NCBI RefSeq assembly: GCF_963678635.1
Contig: NC_087063.1
Coordinates: forward strand, 42,918,759-42,982,758
Direction of reading: 5' to 3'
Length of the DNA: 64,000 nt
DNA from: Symsagittifera roscoffensis
Lineage: Eukaryota; Xenacoelomorpha; Acoela; Convolutidae
Shown: in pieces, positions 23,163 to 34,406 of the stretch
Layout of the letters: each line of letters opens with the position of its first letter
Position numbering within the stretch: the stretch's first letter is position 1
The notes under the pieces: model-generated
The model's database searches: none
Seen by the model: the letters and a program-made list of their open reading frames with translations, nothing else
Told to the model about the DNA's origin: nothing
Made by a program: the position numbers and the translations under genes

Positions 23163-24635
23163 GTGAAGATGGAAGATGATGCACATCAACCTGGGGAGCT
23201 CAGTAGTCGTCTTAGAGTGGAAAAGACATATATGAAGGCCAGATATAAGCTCTCGGACATGCTGAGGGTACAAAAAATTGATCGCATGATTAGTAGTCTG
23301 AAATTATGGATCGAGAATGGAGCCCCGCACAAAGGAGAACTTGAGAAGGACAGTTACCGAATCCTAAGACAGTACTTCATACAGAAAAGGGGACGTTTGT
23401 GTTTGAATAGAGATGGAATCATCGCCTGCAAAAGAATAGATGAAGTTAAAGTTGTAGATAAAAATAGCGATAGTGTTGCCGCAACTTTATGCGACTGAAC
23501 TTTTATTTAGGTCACTTTACCAGATTGGGAATCAAGGGATAGATAAGTTTCACCAAGGAATCCTAAAACGTTGTGAATGGCCTGGAATGAAAAAGGCATG
23601 TGAAAAATGGGTGACACCCTGTCTGTCGTGTCAACAAGTGAAAAACCCAAGGAAGTTGAAGTTCTCATTGCAGTCAATAGAGTCTTCTGAGTTCAGGTAT
23701 CTGCCACAGCTGATGATGGCTTACAATAGTACACAATACTCTACCACAGGTATCAGTCCCCACATGATGTTGACGGGACACGAAAAGGCCTCGCCACAGT
23801 TATTTTTCTACCCTGAGTGTGAAGGCAAGAGGACATCACCACAGTTATATGTCAGAGACGTGAATAGACGTCAGCCAGAACTAAATGACCGCGCACTTTG
23901 AGAACATCAACTCCCATAAACCCTCATCGGAAGATTATTGCATACCCAGTGACATCGAGAAGGATGATTACTTGACGATGGACCCAGCTTGTGAGGTCAA
24001 TGAATAGGCCACTAGGGGAAAACGATGGAAATGAGACTCATGGAGAGGAGGGAGTCAGTTTAACTTTAGATCTGGATCCCAATCAGGTGATTGAAGCTGA
24101 CGATGGAACCTTACCCTACGCAGAGGAGGAGGATTGGTATGATCCAGCGCAGAGTGAAAAACCGAGAAACACGGAGCCGGACCTGCCTTTCACCATGCAG
24201 ACGCGACAAAGCAACAGAGTAATCCCTGTCAAGAAGTACAACCCATACGAGAATGACTTCGTGGTAGATAGAATATACCTAGAAAAGTTGAGGGAAGAAC
24301 AAGTGGGTCTAGAGGAGATAATCGCGTCGAAGGAAGTGGACATCGTCGATGATCAGAACAACGAGTGGATGAAAGACCAATTTAATCCTGAAGTGGAAGT
24401 CGATGACGAGCTCCAATAATCTTACGAGCAAGAGCGCACCAACTTGCGGGTCTTGGAGTGGTGGAATGAGATGACCGCGGACCCTAAAGAGACCAATCTA
24501 ACAAAACAGGACGTGGATTGTGGGAGCCTGAAAAACCTCAGTAGTGATAAACCTGACTACTCCTGGGCTGCCCAGGTGGGACTCTTGATTATCGCAGCCT
24601 CGAACCTCCACTTAACGCTGGTGGATCTTCAGTGA
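23163..24635 (+). pseudogene. integrase ends and tail, copy 2
   Basis: Copy of 11762-13233. One extra frameshift, a 2-base deletion near 23467, splits the zinc-domain part into 23163-23498 and 23473-23901. The catalytic core is missing exactly as in copy 1. The acidic tail 23991-24419 has one additional Glu codon. Confidence 0.85.
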
Positions 24636-24671
24636 TTTTGAAAGACAACAACAAAAAGATCAGCAGCCACT

Positions 24672-25460
24672 GATTACAATGCAGTTGGCAAAAATGATGA
24701 AATCCACTGTGTAAGGATAGAAGTAGAACTGCTGTTAGAAGCGTCGGGACATCGAGATTGGAAGAGCAACATCCTGACTCATGATGAGTTTCCGTGCCAC
24801 TGTTTGTTGCGGACATGGTGGTATCCCGCGCGTAGTAATCTGGTGCAGATCTGGGACGCTGGAGAGCTGCCCTTCAGGGGCTTACCAGATTCATCACAAG
24901 AGACAACAATAATCATAGACGGAGTGATGATGGCTATTAGGTGGCTAGAAGCTCATATAGGAGAAAACAATAGACAGGAAGCGACGACCAAAGAATAATT
25001 GGAGGAACTCAACCGTCTGAAAGTTTTAAATTCTTTCGAGACAATTGGCAAAGTCCTGAATCTTCCGATAGAGGTGAGAAAGATATGTAACAGCAGACGA
25101 CTGATGCCATGGTTTAAAGTCAACATGACTGAATGGTTGTACGAGTATGCTAAAAACTATACGTCGAAACATAGCAGAGTGTACGGTTCGTTCCAACTGG
25201 ACATAGTACCAGAAACTTTAAAGCGAGCTTTCGTGACTCATCGAAAGGCCGCGAATAGTGCTTTGAAAAGACCAGTGAGGACGATTGATTAGGATGGAAG
25301 AGGACAAGAAGACTCGTTGAAAGAAAACCTCGAAAGGAATATGACGTTGTGCCTCCACAATAGCTTCTGTAGGAACAGAGAGACCGCTGTGGATCCTGTA
25401 TCGTGGTGCAAGAAAAGTTGGAAGAGCAGAGGTGTTAGAGGACTGCCTCCAAGAGCGTAA
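24672..25460 (+). pseudogene. C-terminus of the large 3' tail protein, copy 2
   Basis: Copy of 13270-14058 (frames 24804-24998 and 24999-25292), with the same TAA and TAG interruptions. Confidence 0.85.
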
Positions 25461-26314
25461 GCTGGTGGTCACAGAAACCGAGAGTGCCGAGTCGATGTCT
25501 CAAGGACAAAAGATGAAAAGTTGAAAGAAACAGCCGAATACAAGCTAGCAGCAAGGAAGTATTAAGAAGTTTTAGAACTTATAAACGATAAAGAGACTAA
25601 GTAAAATAAGATGAGGGAATATTTTCCTGCGTGAAAGAACTGAATAGATTAACCAAGCTTACTAGGATGAATTGAAAACTTGAAAACTTTAGCTCAAACT
25701 TTGAGTTAAAATTTTATTGTAGATATGGATTTGTTGTACAATTTGATCAAGTGGTTTTAGAAACATTATTACTAATTTATAAGAGACATGAGTCAGAAGT
25801 AGATTTGAAGTTTTCCAGCCTGCATTAGTAATTTTAACCAGTTAAGAGAATGATTCACTTTGTTGTGACATGAGGAAACGCGGGCAGTCTCTCTGAAAAG
25901 GGTAGTGTTCTTAATGTTCTTTCTAACAACAGTGTTTTTTATTTTTAATGTTCAGGACCGATGACAACTAAAATGCTTCCGGAAGGGACTAGACTTGGTA
26001 GGATAATTTTAGCTTGTTGCTTGGCAGAAACTTCCTGCGTCCCAAACCTAGGAGAAAAAGTTTTAATTAGGAACTGGCGATGGAAATCAAAAAGCTAATT
26101 TTATCTCTAGTTATATCCTCTCATGCAGATTAGTGGAAAAAGTTAAAAGGCTCCTGCATTGTAGTATGATGCCATTTATAGCACGTAGTGAGTCAGTATA
26201 ACCTGAATAAAATTCTCTTGATGCATTTTGTAAATTCTGTTCGATGTCACTGTACCATTTTGATTAGTTACTCACAACTCAATGAGGACATTGACCGGTG
26301 CTGTTCGGGGAGTA
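25461..26314 (+). other. 3' untranslated region and polypurine tract, copy 2
   Basis: Duplicate of 14059-14912, without reading frames. The TTCGGGGAGTA tract directly precedes the LTR at 26315. Confidence 0.65.
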
Positions 26315-27195
26315 TGTGACATTCGACCAGATTGACCAAAAATGCATAGCAACAAATGAAATTTTATTCGATCAGTTAGACGAGAAAATTGACTGTCTGA
26401 GGGATTAAGACTGTTAATCGTCTAATTGGATAAAATCGAAAGGGTTACTTCGAATCCAACAAATTATTTCAAGAATCACGATTCGGGCATGATACGTGAC
26501 CAATTTATATTTGCAAAAACTGAAAAACTGAGCTAACATCAGAACCGCGATTTTCGCTAGTAGAAGAGAGATCAACCACGTACAGCGAAAAAGATAACGA
26601 AACCATTGAAAAGGAGCCTTCCGAAGTGTATCGTTTGTGCTTTTTACAATCGTTACCGGAACTAATCATGGAGATTGGAGGTGAAGACAGCAACCCTTCC
26701 TGGTTGTGAAGAAGGCGTTTCTTCACGGATATAGAAGAAACCGGAAGGGTCTGGAGTTAACTCCTGAACTATCTTTTCAAAAATAGTTTTTAGCTTCCGG
26801 AGATATCCTGAATTTAAATTAAGCCATTGATTTTCAGTTTTAGGCTATGAGAACCTAGAAGTTGAGGAAAGGGTCGATCCATCTTCGATGGATAGGGTGA
26901 TTTTCTCTTCTGTACAAAAACAATAGTAATATAATAGTGATAATGTATCTACCCCATTTTACGAGTGACCTCGTGGACCGGGGATACTGAAACCCAGCCA
27001 TGAGTTCACTATTTTGCATGCAACTAAGTTAATTTGCGCGACTCGGCTGATAGCCTTTAAGACGCAACAACCTTGCTGACCAGATGTCATGAGATCCAAT
27101 TTGAACTGGCTTTAGTTGAGACGGTTAAAAGCACATGAATCTCTATCTTGACGCTAGCCAGTCGTTATATGCTATAGTTTTACTCGTTATGTACA
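26315..27195 (+). repeat. 3' LTR of the old element, copy 2
   Basis: Duplicate of 14913-15793. It is followed at 27314-27392 by the same 80-base LTR fragment and at 27408-27433 by the 26-base repeat that precedes LINE A. Confidence 0.85.
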
Positions 27196-28599
27196 ACACA
27201 TTGAAAACGACCTTTATGCGAAGAATAACTAGAATTTTTTTTAAAAAAATTGAGTGAATCTGGTCAGAACCTTCTGTGCTACTTGCACAGCAATCAGCTA
27301 TCTTTGTTTATAGTTTGTGCGACTCGGCTGATAGCCTTTAAGCCGTAACAACCTTGCTGACCCAATCTCATGAGGACCATTTCGAACTGATCTTTGTTTT
27401 TTTTAGCCTAATTGTTGTGATAAACTTATTAAACAGATTTGTTATTTTTGATGTTTGTGCCTGTTTGTGGAGCGCCCTCTGAGCGATTTTAGAGAGAGGT
27501 CTGTCAAGTGGCTTTCTGTGGGGAGGTGGGAAACTGGAACTGGCTTGAAGAGTCTGGTGGTGCACCGCTGGACCTACTGAGCTCGGGTGAGATTGTTCCT
27601 TGTTTTTGATTTTCTTAATTCGATTTTAAAATTTAAATTAATTTAATTGTCTTTTTTTTATTTACTGATTTATAATTTTTCTACTAACCGCTTATCATGG
27701 GTTAGTTCAGTCCCCTGAAATCCAGTCAAAATCCATTTTTTTTAACCTTTTTGCTGCGTCAAGATGAGGAAAAACAACAAAGAGTGTACAAGCAAAGATT
27801 GCTTAAAACCTTCAGGACTGATAAATTGGATTAGATTTGATTGTTGTACTAGTTGGTATCATATCAGTTGTGTAAATATGTCTCTTAGCGACTCTAAGAA
27901 AACCCAATAGTTTCAGTTTCTTTTATGCGTTGATGTAAAATCTGTTAATAAAGCAACAATAGGTAATGATTTAGTGCTAGACAATTATGTTAATACAGCC
28001 ATCTCAAATGTCCGAGTACTCAAGAGAGTACCAAAAGACTCGCGTGTTCCCTTGGCGGAAAGTCTGTCGGACAAAATAAATGACATGGTCTACAATGTAG
28101 AAGATGTTACAAAATGGCTAATTTTTTTAACGTCGTTCTTGTTTTTTTTTGGAACAACCGAAAAGAAGTGGACGCAAACAGACCACAAGCATTAGCTCTT
28201 TGATATATAAATAAATTCGAGCAAATGACGTGTCATTTCCAAAACCCCATCCCCAAGTTTCAAGCCCGCCTCTGAGTGACCTCGAGCAGAGAATAAAGCT
28301 TATAATAGTAAGCTCGATGAAGGAAATGTAAAGAGAGGAATAAAACTTGCTGCTTCGGATGACAAAATTGCTCCTTTTTCAACTGATAACTATCAAAAAT
28401 TATCTTCTAAGCACCCTCAGCAAGCCAAATTTGCAGCTCTAAATCCAAAAAAGTTGGATAATTGTTTCGTAACCAATTTCGACCTATACAACGCGATAAT
28501 GTTCTTTCCGAACGGATCAGCAGGAGGTCCTGATAAAATATTTCCTCAAATTTTGATAGATCTTATTAGTAAGTCGAATGGCAGTGCAGGTCTTAATTT

Positions 28600-29323
28600 T
28601 CTGAAATCTTTTACTATCTGATAAACCTCATTGGAGATGGCAAAATACCCGAACCCCTAAGACCTTTCTTTTTTGGCGCAAAGCTTATCGCCCTCATAAA
28701 GATAGACGGAGGGTTGAGACCGATTGCCATAGGCAACACGCTGAGACGTATCGCGTCTAAATGCGCTGGAAGCAAGGCCCTCTCCGAGCGACAAAGTTTT
28801 TTCGGAAACCTACAGGTAGGATGCGGTACCAAACGAGGAGCAGAAATAGCTGCGCACTCGTTTCGAAACCTAATTGAACGCGACGACAATCCAAAATGCA
28901 CTGTTCTTTTAAAACTAGATTTTAAGAATGCCTTCAACTCTCTAAATAGAGAAAAAAATGCTTAATCATGTTTATTCAAATCGCCCTGAATTGTATAATT
29001 ACACCCATTGCGCTTATGGTAAACCTAGTTATCTTTTTTACGGAATGTCTGTCATAATGTCAGAAGACGGAACTCAGCAAGGTGATCCTGAAGCCCCAAC
29101 CCTTTTCGCGGAAACAATTCATACACTAGTCAAACAGTTGGAGTCGAAAATTAACATCTGGTATTTAGATGATGGAAATTTAGCCGAAGACTATAGGGTA
29201 GTACTCTGGGACCTTAAAAACTTTCTGAAATCGGAACAAATTTACGGCCTGAGCTTGAACACTGAGAAGTGCGAACTTCGTTTTTGGGACCCACTACTAA
29301 GACACAGTATAATTCAATTTTAA
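28600..29323 (+). pseudogene. LINE A reverse transcriptase, copy 2
   Basis: Better preserved than copy 1. 'GGLRPIAIGNTLRR' is in frame (28711-28750), 'LLKLDFKNAFNSLN' lies at about 28911-28950, 'EDGTQQGDPEAP' has the normal Gly, and 'WYLDDGN' is at about 29160. A one-base insertion in the A-run at 28952-28958 shifts the frame between the first and second catalytic Asp blocks. The frame then ends at 29323 near an A/T-rich stretch. Confidence 0.8.
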
Positions 29324-29341
29324 CATTTTTTTTCAAAAAAT

Positions 29342-30432
29342 ATGCCCCAAAATAAAAATAAAAACAAAAGAAGAACTCCTCATTTTAGGATAACCTTGCC
29401 CAAAAGAATTGCTCGACAAAAAATTAAGGAGCTTGAAAAAATCTCGGATGTCATTGACAAACTAGACGCCCATTATGGTTTTTACCTCCTGAAAAATTGC
29501 TTTAGCATGCCAAAACTCCTATATTTTTTGCGTACGAGCCCTTATTTTTTGCAAAATGATTTTTTGGAACGCTACGACAAATTACTAAGAAATTCGTTCG
29601 GCAAGGTCACTTACGTGAAAATGGATGATAACCAGTTTTTACAAGCAGCTCTCCCGGCAGCCCATGCTCGCTTGGGCGTTTCTTCCGCTCGTCTGCTCAC
29701 TTTACCCGCTTTCTTAGCCTCAGCAGTAGGAGCGAAAGATGCCTTGAGCGAAATCTTTGGTTTGGAGCTTGTGGATGGAACCTATGATGATGCGCGAGGA
29801 CGGAGCCAATTTTTTTACAGCGAAATTGCAGACTTGATTTTACGACTCGAACCAACAGACGTAAAAAGATTCAACGCGTTCCAAGATAGATTTGGCTCCC
29901 AATGGTTAAACGTCATCCCGTGCAAAAATTTGAGGTTAAAACTGTCGAACCAACAACTCAGAATTGCGATAGGACTTCGATTAGGCTTAAAAATATGCGA
30001 ACGGCATAAATGCTTGTGCGGAAAAGACGTTACCGAGGATGGTTGGCATGGTTTTTCTCGCCTCAAAAGTGCAGGGAGATTCTCTAGGCATTCAAATCTG
30101 AATGCCCTTATAAAGCAGAGTTTATCTTCTACTCACATTCCGTCTTTTTTATAACCACGACACCTCTACAAGACCGATCAGAAGCGACCAGACGGTTTGA
30201 CGCTCGTTTTATGGGCTGTTGGTAAGCAGCTCTTGTGGGATGTAATGGTAGTAGACTCCTTAGTTCCTTGTAGGATTAATGCCGGGTCTGTTTGTAACCC
30301 TGGTACGGCTGCCGCTGAAGCGGAAGAACAAAAAAATGACAAGTATTAAGATGTTGTAAATGATGGATATCTTTTTCAACCGCTAGCTTTTGAAATTCAG
30401 GGCGCGGCCGGCCCCAGCACAGAAATTTTTTG
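29342..30432 (+). pseudogene. LINE A C-terminal region, copy 2
   Basis: 270 codons open (29342-30154) covering the thumb, the 'CLCGKDV' zinc-like region and 'GRFSRHSNLNALIK'. After TAA 30152 the Pro-Asp-Gly and 'LLWDVMVVDSL' endonuclease box follows (30190-30265). The first 60 bases differ from copy 1 by a small deletion around 29390. Confidence 0.7.
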
Positions 30433-31239
30433 AGCATGCTTTGTAGGAACCCAGAGCAGGCAGCTTTTTAAAACAGAGAATCTCCCTGGCAATACAGATT
30501 GCGAACGCCGCTTGCGTACTCGGAGTAAAAAATAACAAAATAAATTTCGACGAAATTTTTTATTTGTAACACTTGTATATTATATTTTCTGAAGAAAACG
30601 TAACCCGTATTGATTTTAATTGAAAAGGACCTAAGCAATTGTCCTTTTCTTTTATCATTTTCACTTCCATATCTGGAAAATTAATAGGATTTTGACTGGA
30701 ATACGTAATGAAGGGACTCCTGACTGTAACCTTTGTTACTATGACACTTTTGAACTTCTGATTACCGTGCATAGCTTGCTTAGCTTTCTATTTTGGGTTT
30801 TTATTTGTACAGGGTCTCCTTGTCTTAGTATTTTTTCATTTTTTTAGTTCTGATGGCGGACATTCGAATGAAAACCTTTAACTAATTGTTGTGATAAACT
30901 TATTAAATAGTTCTTTGTTCAAATTTACCGCTTGTGTGTTTTCATATTATATGCGCGCTGGGCTTTCCTCTTCTGGTTATCTTACTAAATCTTGCCGTCC
31001 CAGCCGTAGGCGAGTGAAGTTTCCCTGGCGTAACTAGACGCAAGAAGGAGTGAGCTGGTGAATCGACCTCTAAATCGACGTCAGGTTGTACCACTCCTTT
31101 TTTTTCATCGCTTTTGCCTCAGCAATTTTAAACCCTAAGTGAAAGTATTCATAAATCACCCCAAAGAGCTTCCTTTCTCGCCCCAGTTGTCTGTGTTTTA
31201 GGTTGATGCCGCGATTCCAGGCAAGACGCATCCCTGAGT

Positions 31240-31848
31240 TCTCACAGAAACTAGTTATCGGGACTTCAAGGACCAAATATAACAAACCAGCCCTAGTAAA
31301 ATCAACAATTCACTCCTACCGCGCGCAACGCTTCATGATCTGTTTGAAACAGTGTTACAATACAGACCAAAGCGCCTAAATACAGTAACAATAGTTGCTG
31401 GATACAATGACAACAGGCTACATCCACAAGAATTAGAGCAGCAGTGGAAAAACTTGATTAACCTCATCACTAACAAGTTTCAGCCCAAGACACTGATCAT
31501 CCCCAAAACAACTCAGAACTGTAATAATTCCGAAATAAAAACCGCAAAATTTATATTCATAATCATGTGCTGTTTAATTTGATAAACAGATTTGTACACC
31601 CCCATACACGTAGTGTTTCGCCAAACCTCAACCTAAACCTAACCCCTCAAATGTTCTGCCGTGATGGCATCCATTTCTCGTTCTACGGTGATGATTTCTT
31701 TACAAATTTTCTTGCAAATTTAATCTATAAATTCTCTCGCCAACTTGACACCGCCGTCGTTCCTAAAATGGCTACTCAAACACACTGCCTTATTTGTAAA
31801 AGCAGCCTGCGAGGCGGAGGAGTTTGGTGCTTCACATGCCCAGGCTAA
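31240..31848 (+). pseudogene. LINE B esterase-like and PHD-finger region
   Basis: 'KLVIGTS' (31248), 'VTIVAGYNDNR' (about 31395) and 'CRDGIHFSFYG' (about 31652) are blocks I, III and V of an SGNH hydrolase, as found in CR1-type ORF1 proteins. Block I has Gly-Thr-Ser. A frameshift near 31333 and stop TGA at about 31580 separate them. At 31768 an ATG begins a PHD finger ('HCLICKS', 'VWCFTC', then His-x-x-Cys and Cys-x-x-Cys), which is split by TAA at 31846 and continues to about 31935. Confidence 0.65.
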
Positions 31849-31952
31849 ATGCATGTAAAATGCAGCGGCCTAGCCCGCAGCAGTGATCACTGTGACGACT
31901 TCAGTTGTCATCGCTGCACCTCCCAATTTCATTCAGCTAACGACAAGCATGA

Positions 31953-32810
31953 ATGCAATCCCCCAACCCTAGTTGCAACCACGCTCCCACAAATGCACCC
32001 TCACCCTTCCACTGCCCCACACTCACAAAACTCTCCACTATAGAACCTAGAACAATACAAGACCCATGGTCAAACCCCTGTCCAGAACTCATAGAAACCA
32101 CCACGAAAATATACACCGAAGTGGTCCACTGGAAACCGGTCTTTATGATCTTGTCAAAAAATAAAGTTGGTTATAACTTCATTGAAACCCTCAATAGAAC
32201 TTTGAACAGCCTAATAGAAAACAACGAAAATACCTTCGCAATGCACGCAGCAATGATGTTTCCACACTTATTACTGTGCAAAACAAAGTCCAAAATTGAT
32301 GGATCTTTATCCAAAACAATAGCAAGGCAACTTAAGCAATGGCAAGACGGAGACCTGGATGGTCTATATAACGAAGGAAAGGCGCTGCAAATGCGCTTGT
32401 TGAAAGGAAGTAGAAGAAAAACTGAAACTGAAGCACAACAGTTCAACAAACTAATGAATACTGGAAAAATATCAAGCGCAATTGCAAAAATAACAGACAC
32501 ATCTACAGGCGTTCTTTCGCTTGACGAGATTGTCAAAGGTAAGACAGTAGAACAGAGTCTCATAGAGAAACACCCACCATCTAAACCAATTGATGAGAAC
32601 TATATTACACCAGTCTCAAACGAAACAATTCCTTTCCATCCATCGATATTTGATCGGATAAACGGTCAACATATCAAGAAGGCAGCCATGAGAACGCACG
32701 GATCGCATGGACCAACTGGCCTCGATGCAAATGAATGGAGACGTATTTTAACACACTTCGGGCAACAATCAGTTGAAATTTCAAAAACAATTGCTCAAAT
32801 TGTCAAATAA
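31953..32810 (+). pseudogene. LINE B linker to reverse transcriptase
   Basis: 285 codons open, ending at TAA 32808. The RT continues in the same frame, so this is one polyprotein with a single stop. The N-terminal part is Pro-rich. The C-terminal 150 residues, with 'HGPTGLDANEWRRIL' at about 32704, form the segment that precedes RT motif 1 in this LINE group. Confidence 0.7.
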
Positions 32811-33514
32811 TTGGCCACAGAAGAACTAAATTCAGAACTAATGGAACCATATAACGCATGCAGATTAATACCCTTAGATAAGAATCCAGGGGTAAGACCC
32901 ATAGGCATAGGAGAAGTTGTGCGTAGGATAATAGGGCGAACAATAACTAAATGCCTAAAAAACGAACTCATGTCGCTTGGTTCAAACTACCAACTCTGCC
33001 TAGGACAAAAATGTGGCATTGAATATGCAATCCACACGCTAAGAAATCAATACAGCAAATTTTCCGCCGATGCTGTTTTACTGATAGATGCCGAAAACGC
33101 TTTCAACTCGCTGAACCTAAAGCTGGCATTAAAAAACATCGGAAATACCTGCCCTTCCCTTTTAACAGCGATTCAGAACTCCTATTCCAATCCATCTAAA
33201 CTATTCGTTAACAAAAAAACAATCTACTCTCAAGAAGGGACAACCCAGGGGGATCCACTAACAACGGCCAGGTACGGTCTAGCCATAATACCCCTCATAA
33301 AACTTTTATCAGTAGACGATGTAACCCAGAAATGGTACGCAGACGACGGAAACGCAGACGACGGAAACGCAGTCGGTAAATTAAGCAATCTACGAATCGT
33401 CCTCAATAAAATTGTATCACTGGGTAAATTTTTCGGCTACCACGTCAAAGCATCCAAATGCCAACTCATTGTCAAGGATGAAAAACTCGGTGAAGCTCAG
33501 AAAATCTTCGCAAA
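32811..33514 (+). pseudogene. LINE B reverse transcriptase (5' half)
   Basis: 'GVRPIGIGEVVRR' (about 32889), 'LLIDAENAFNSLN' (about 33080, catalytic Asp), 'QEGTTQGDPL' (about 33232) and 'WYADDGN' (about 33333) are all present. A 15-base in-frame tandem duplication (33339-33353 and 33354-33368) doubles the catalytic Ala-Asp-Asp-Gly-Asn. The gene is then broken by the LTR insertion after 'KIFAN'. Confidence 0.9.
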
Positions 33515-33960
33515 TGTGCCATTCTGCCAGATTGGCACAGCGCGACCTTCCGGCGGGACAGAAAAAAACGAATAAAGGCCTTATTAACAAAAAAGTATTG
33601 CGAAGGAGGGTAGGAATATTCTAGAATTTTTATTTTTAAAATTTCTATCGCAGAGTGAATATTTCTCAGAAATACAAAAAAGACGGCCATTTTGACGAAA
33701 AAGGACGAAAAAACAGAACAACGACAAATATTGTGGAAAACGGTCGCACAAGAGACGAAAAACACAAAGCCTCTTGTCGTGGCAACAACACACGATAAGA
33801 CTCTTAGCATAGAATATTAGTGGAGAAGGAAGCTTCAGTGGGGAAGGAATATTCCACGGAACCCTCCTGTGCCACAAATTGGAAGAGATAAGGACGTTAT
33901 CTCAGGAAGATTACGGGAGCGGAGGCTTGGTCCACCAGAGACTGTTTTATGTGAAGGGAC

Positions 33961-33968
33961 TATATAAG
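33961..33968 (+). promoter_or_regulatory. TATA box of the LTR promoter
   Basis: TATATAAG, in the middle of the LTR, is conserved in the 3' LTR (TATATAAA at 60362). It lies about 110 bases upstream of the conserved hairpin, consistent with transcription starting near 33990-34000. This is inference from position only. Confidence 0.6.
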
Positions 33969-34071
33969 ACTGACTTTGTAGCTACTTGGATGTCGTAAAA
34001 CTCTGAATTAACAATTAACACCGGTATTATTTGATATTTTAGAATATGAGTAGCTAGAAAGAGGAAAGGGT

Positions 34072-34092
34072 AAATCCATCTCCAATGGATTT
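34072..34092 (+). promoter_or_regulatory. conserved LTR stem-loop
   Basis: AAATCCAT, a 5-base loop, then ATGGATTT: a perfect 8-bp inverted repeat. It follows GAGGAAAGGG, which is also conserved. The same arrangement, with different loop bases and shorter stems, is in every LTR of the window (4625, 15475, 26877 and 60468), although the surrounding LTR sequence has diverged. It should fall in the transcribed R or U5 part. Confidence 0.55.
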
Positions 34093-34406
34093 AATATAGA
34101 ACTGTCACACAAAAACATGTTAAAATAGGTTGTTCGAGCCGTGTTTTTAATGGCAATCACGTAGTCTGAGGATCCGAGACACACCTATGTGGTTGTGTTC
34201 GCATGTAAACGAAAGCTGATCAAAAGTCGTTTGACTGATGGCCTAAAAATAGTAACTTTTTACTTAGCCCTAAACAGACCAGAAAATCAACTGGCAAGGT
34301 CGAGACGGTGAAAAACGAGTAGAAATAAGGTAACTGACGCCTGCCAGTTGTTAATAGGTACTTTTTCTACGGTCCGTCGCTGTGTAGTATTTGGGCGAAT
34401 GTTACA

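Larger units (their letters stand above)
27434..30907 (+). mobile_element. LINE A, copy 2
   Basis: Second copy of LINE A through the tandem duplication. The finger ORF at 27763 is cut by a TAG at about 27908, but the downstream part (27974-28195) keeps the 24 bases missing from copy 1. The 3' end at 30907 again reads AATTGTTGTGATAAACTT plus ATTAAA. Confidence 0.8.
19793..31199 (+). repeat. 11.4-kb direct tandem duplication, unit 2
   Basis: Near-identical second copy of 8371-19792. It starts inside the decayed gag N-terminus directly after the LINE B 5' segment of unit 1. It ends at about 31199, where the sequence continues uninterrupted into LINE B. There is a 21-base deletion near 20057 relative to unit 1. 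Confidence 0.95.
30908..33514 (+). mobile_element. LINE B, 5' part (interrupted by the giant LTR element)
   Basis: A non-LTR element reading esterase, PHD finger, linker, reverse transcriptase. It is cut inside the RT gene at 33514 by the LTR element and resumes at 60801. The spliced-out junction restores the reading frame (Asn codon shared between 33513 and 60804). Confidence 0.85.
33515..34406 (+). repeat. 5' LTR of the giant element
   Basis: Starts TGTGCCATTCTGCC and ends GTTACA, bounded by comparison with 59916-60800. The ends have the TG...CA rule. Roughly 25-30 differences separate the two LTRs (about 3%), including a 7-base ATTAACA duplication at about 34007 here. The start is homologous to the old LTR start (TGTGACATTC). 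Confidence 0.9.
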
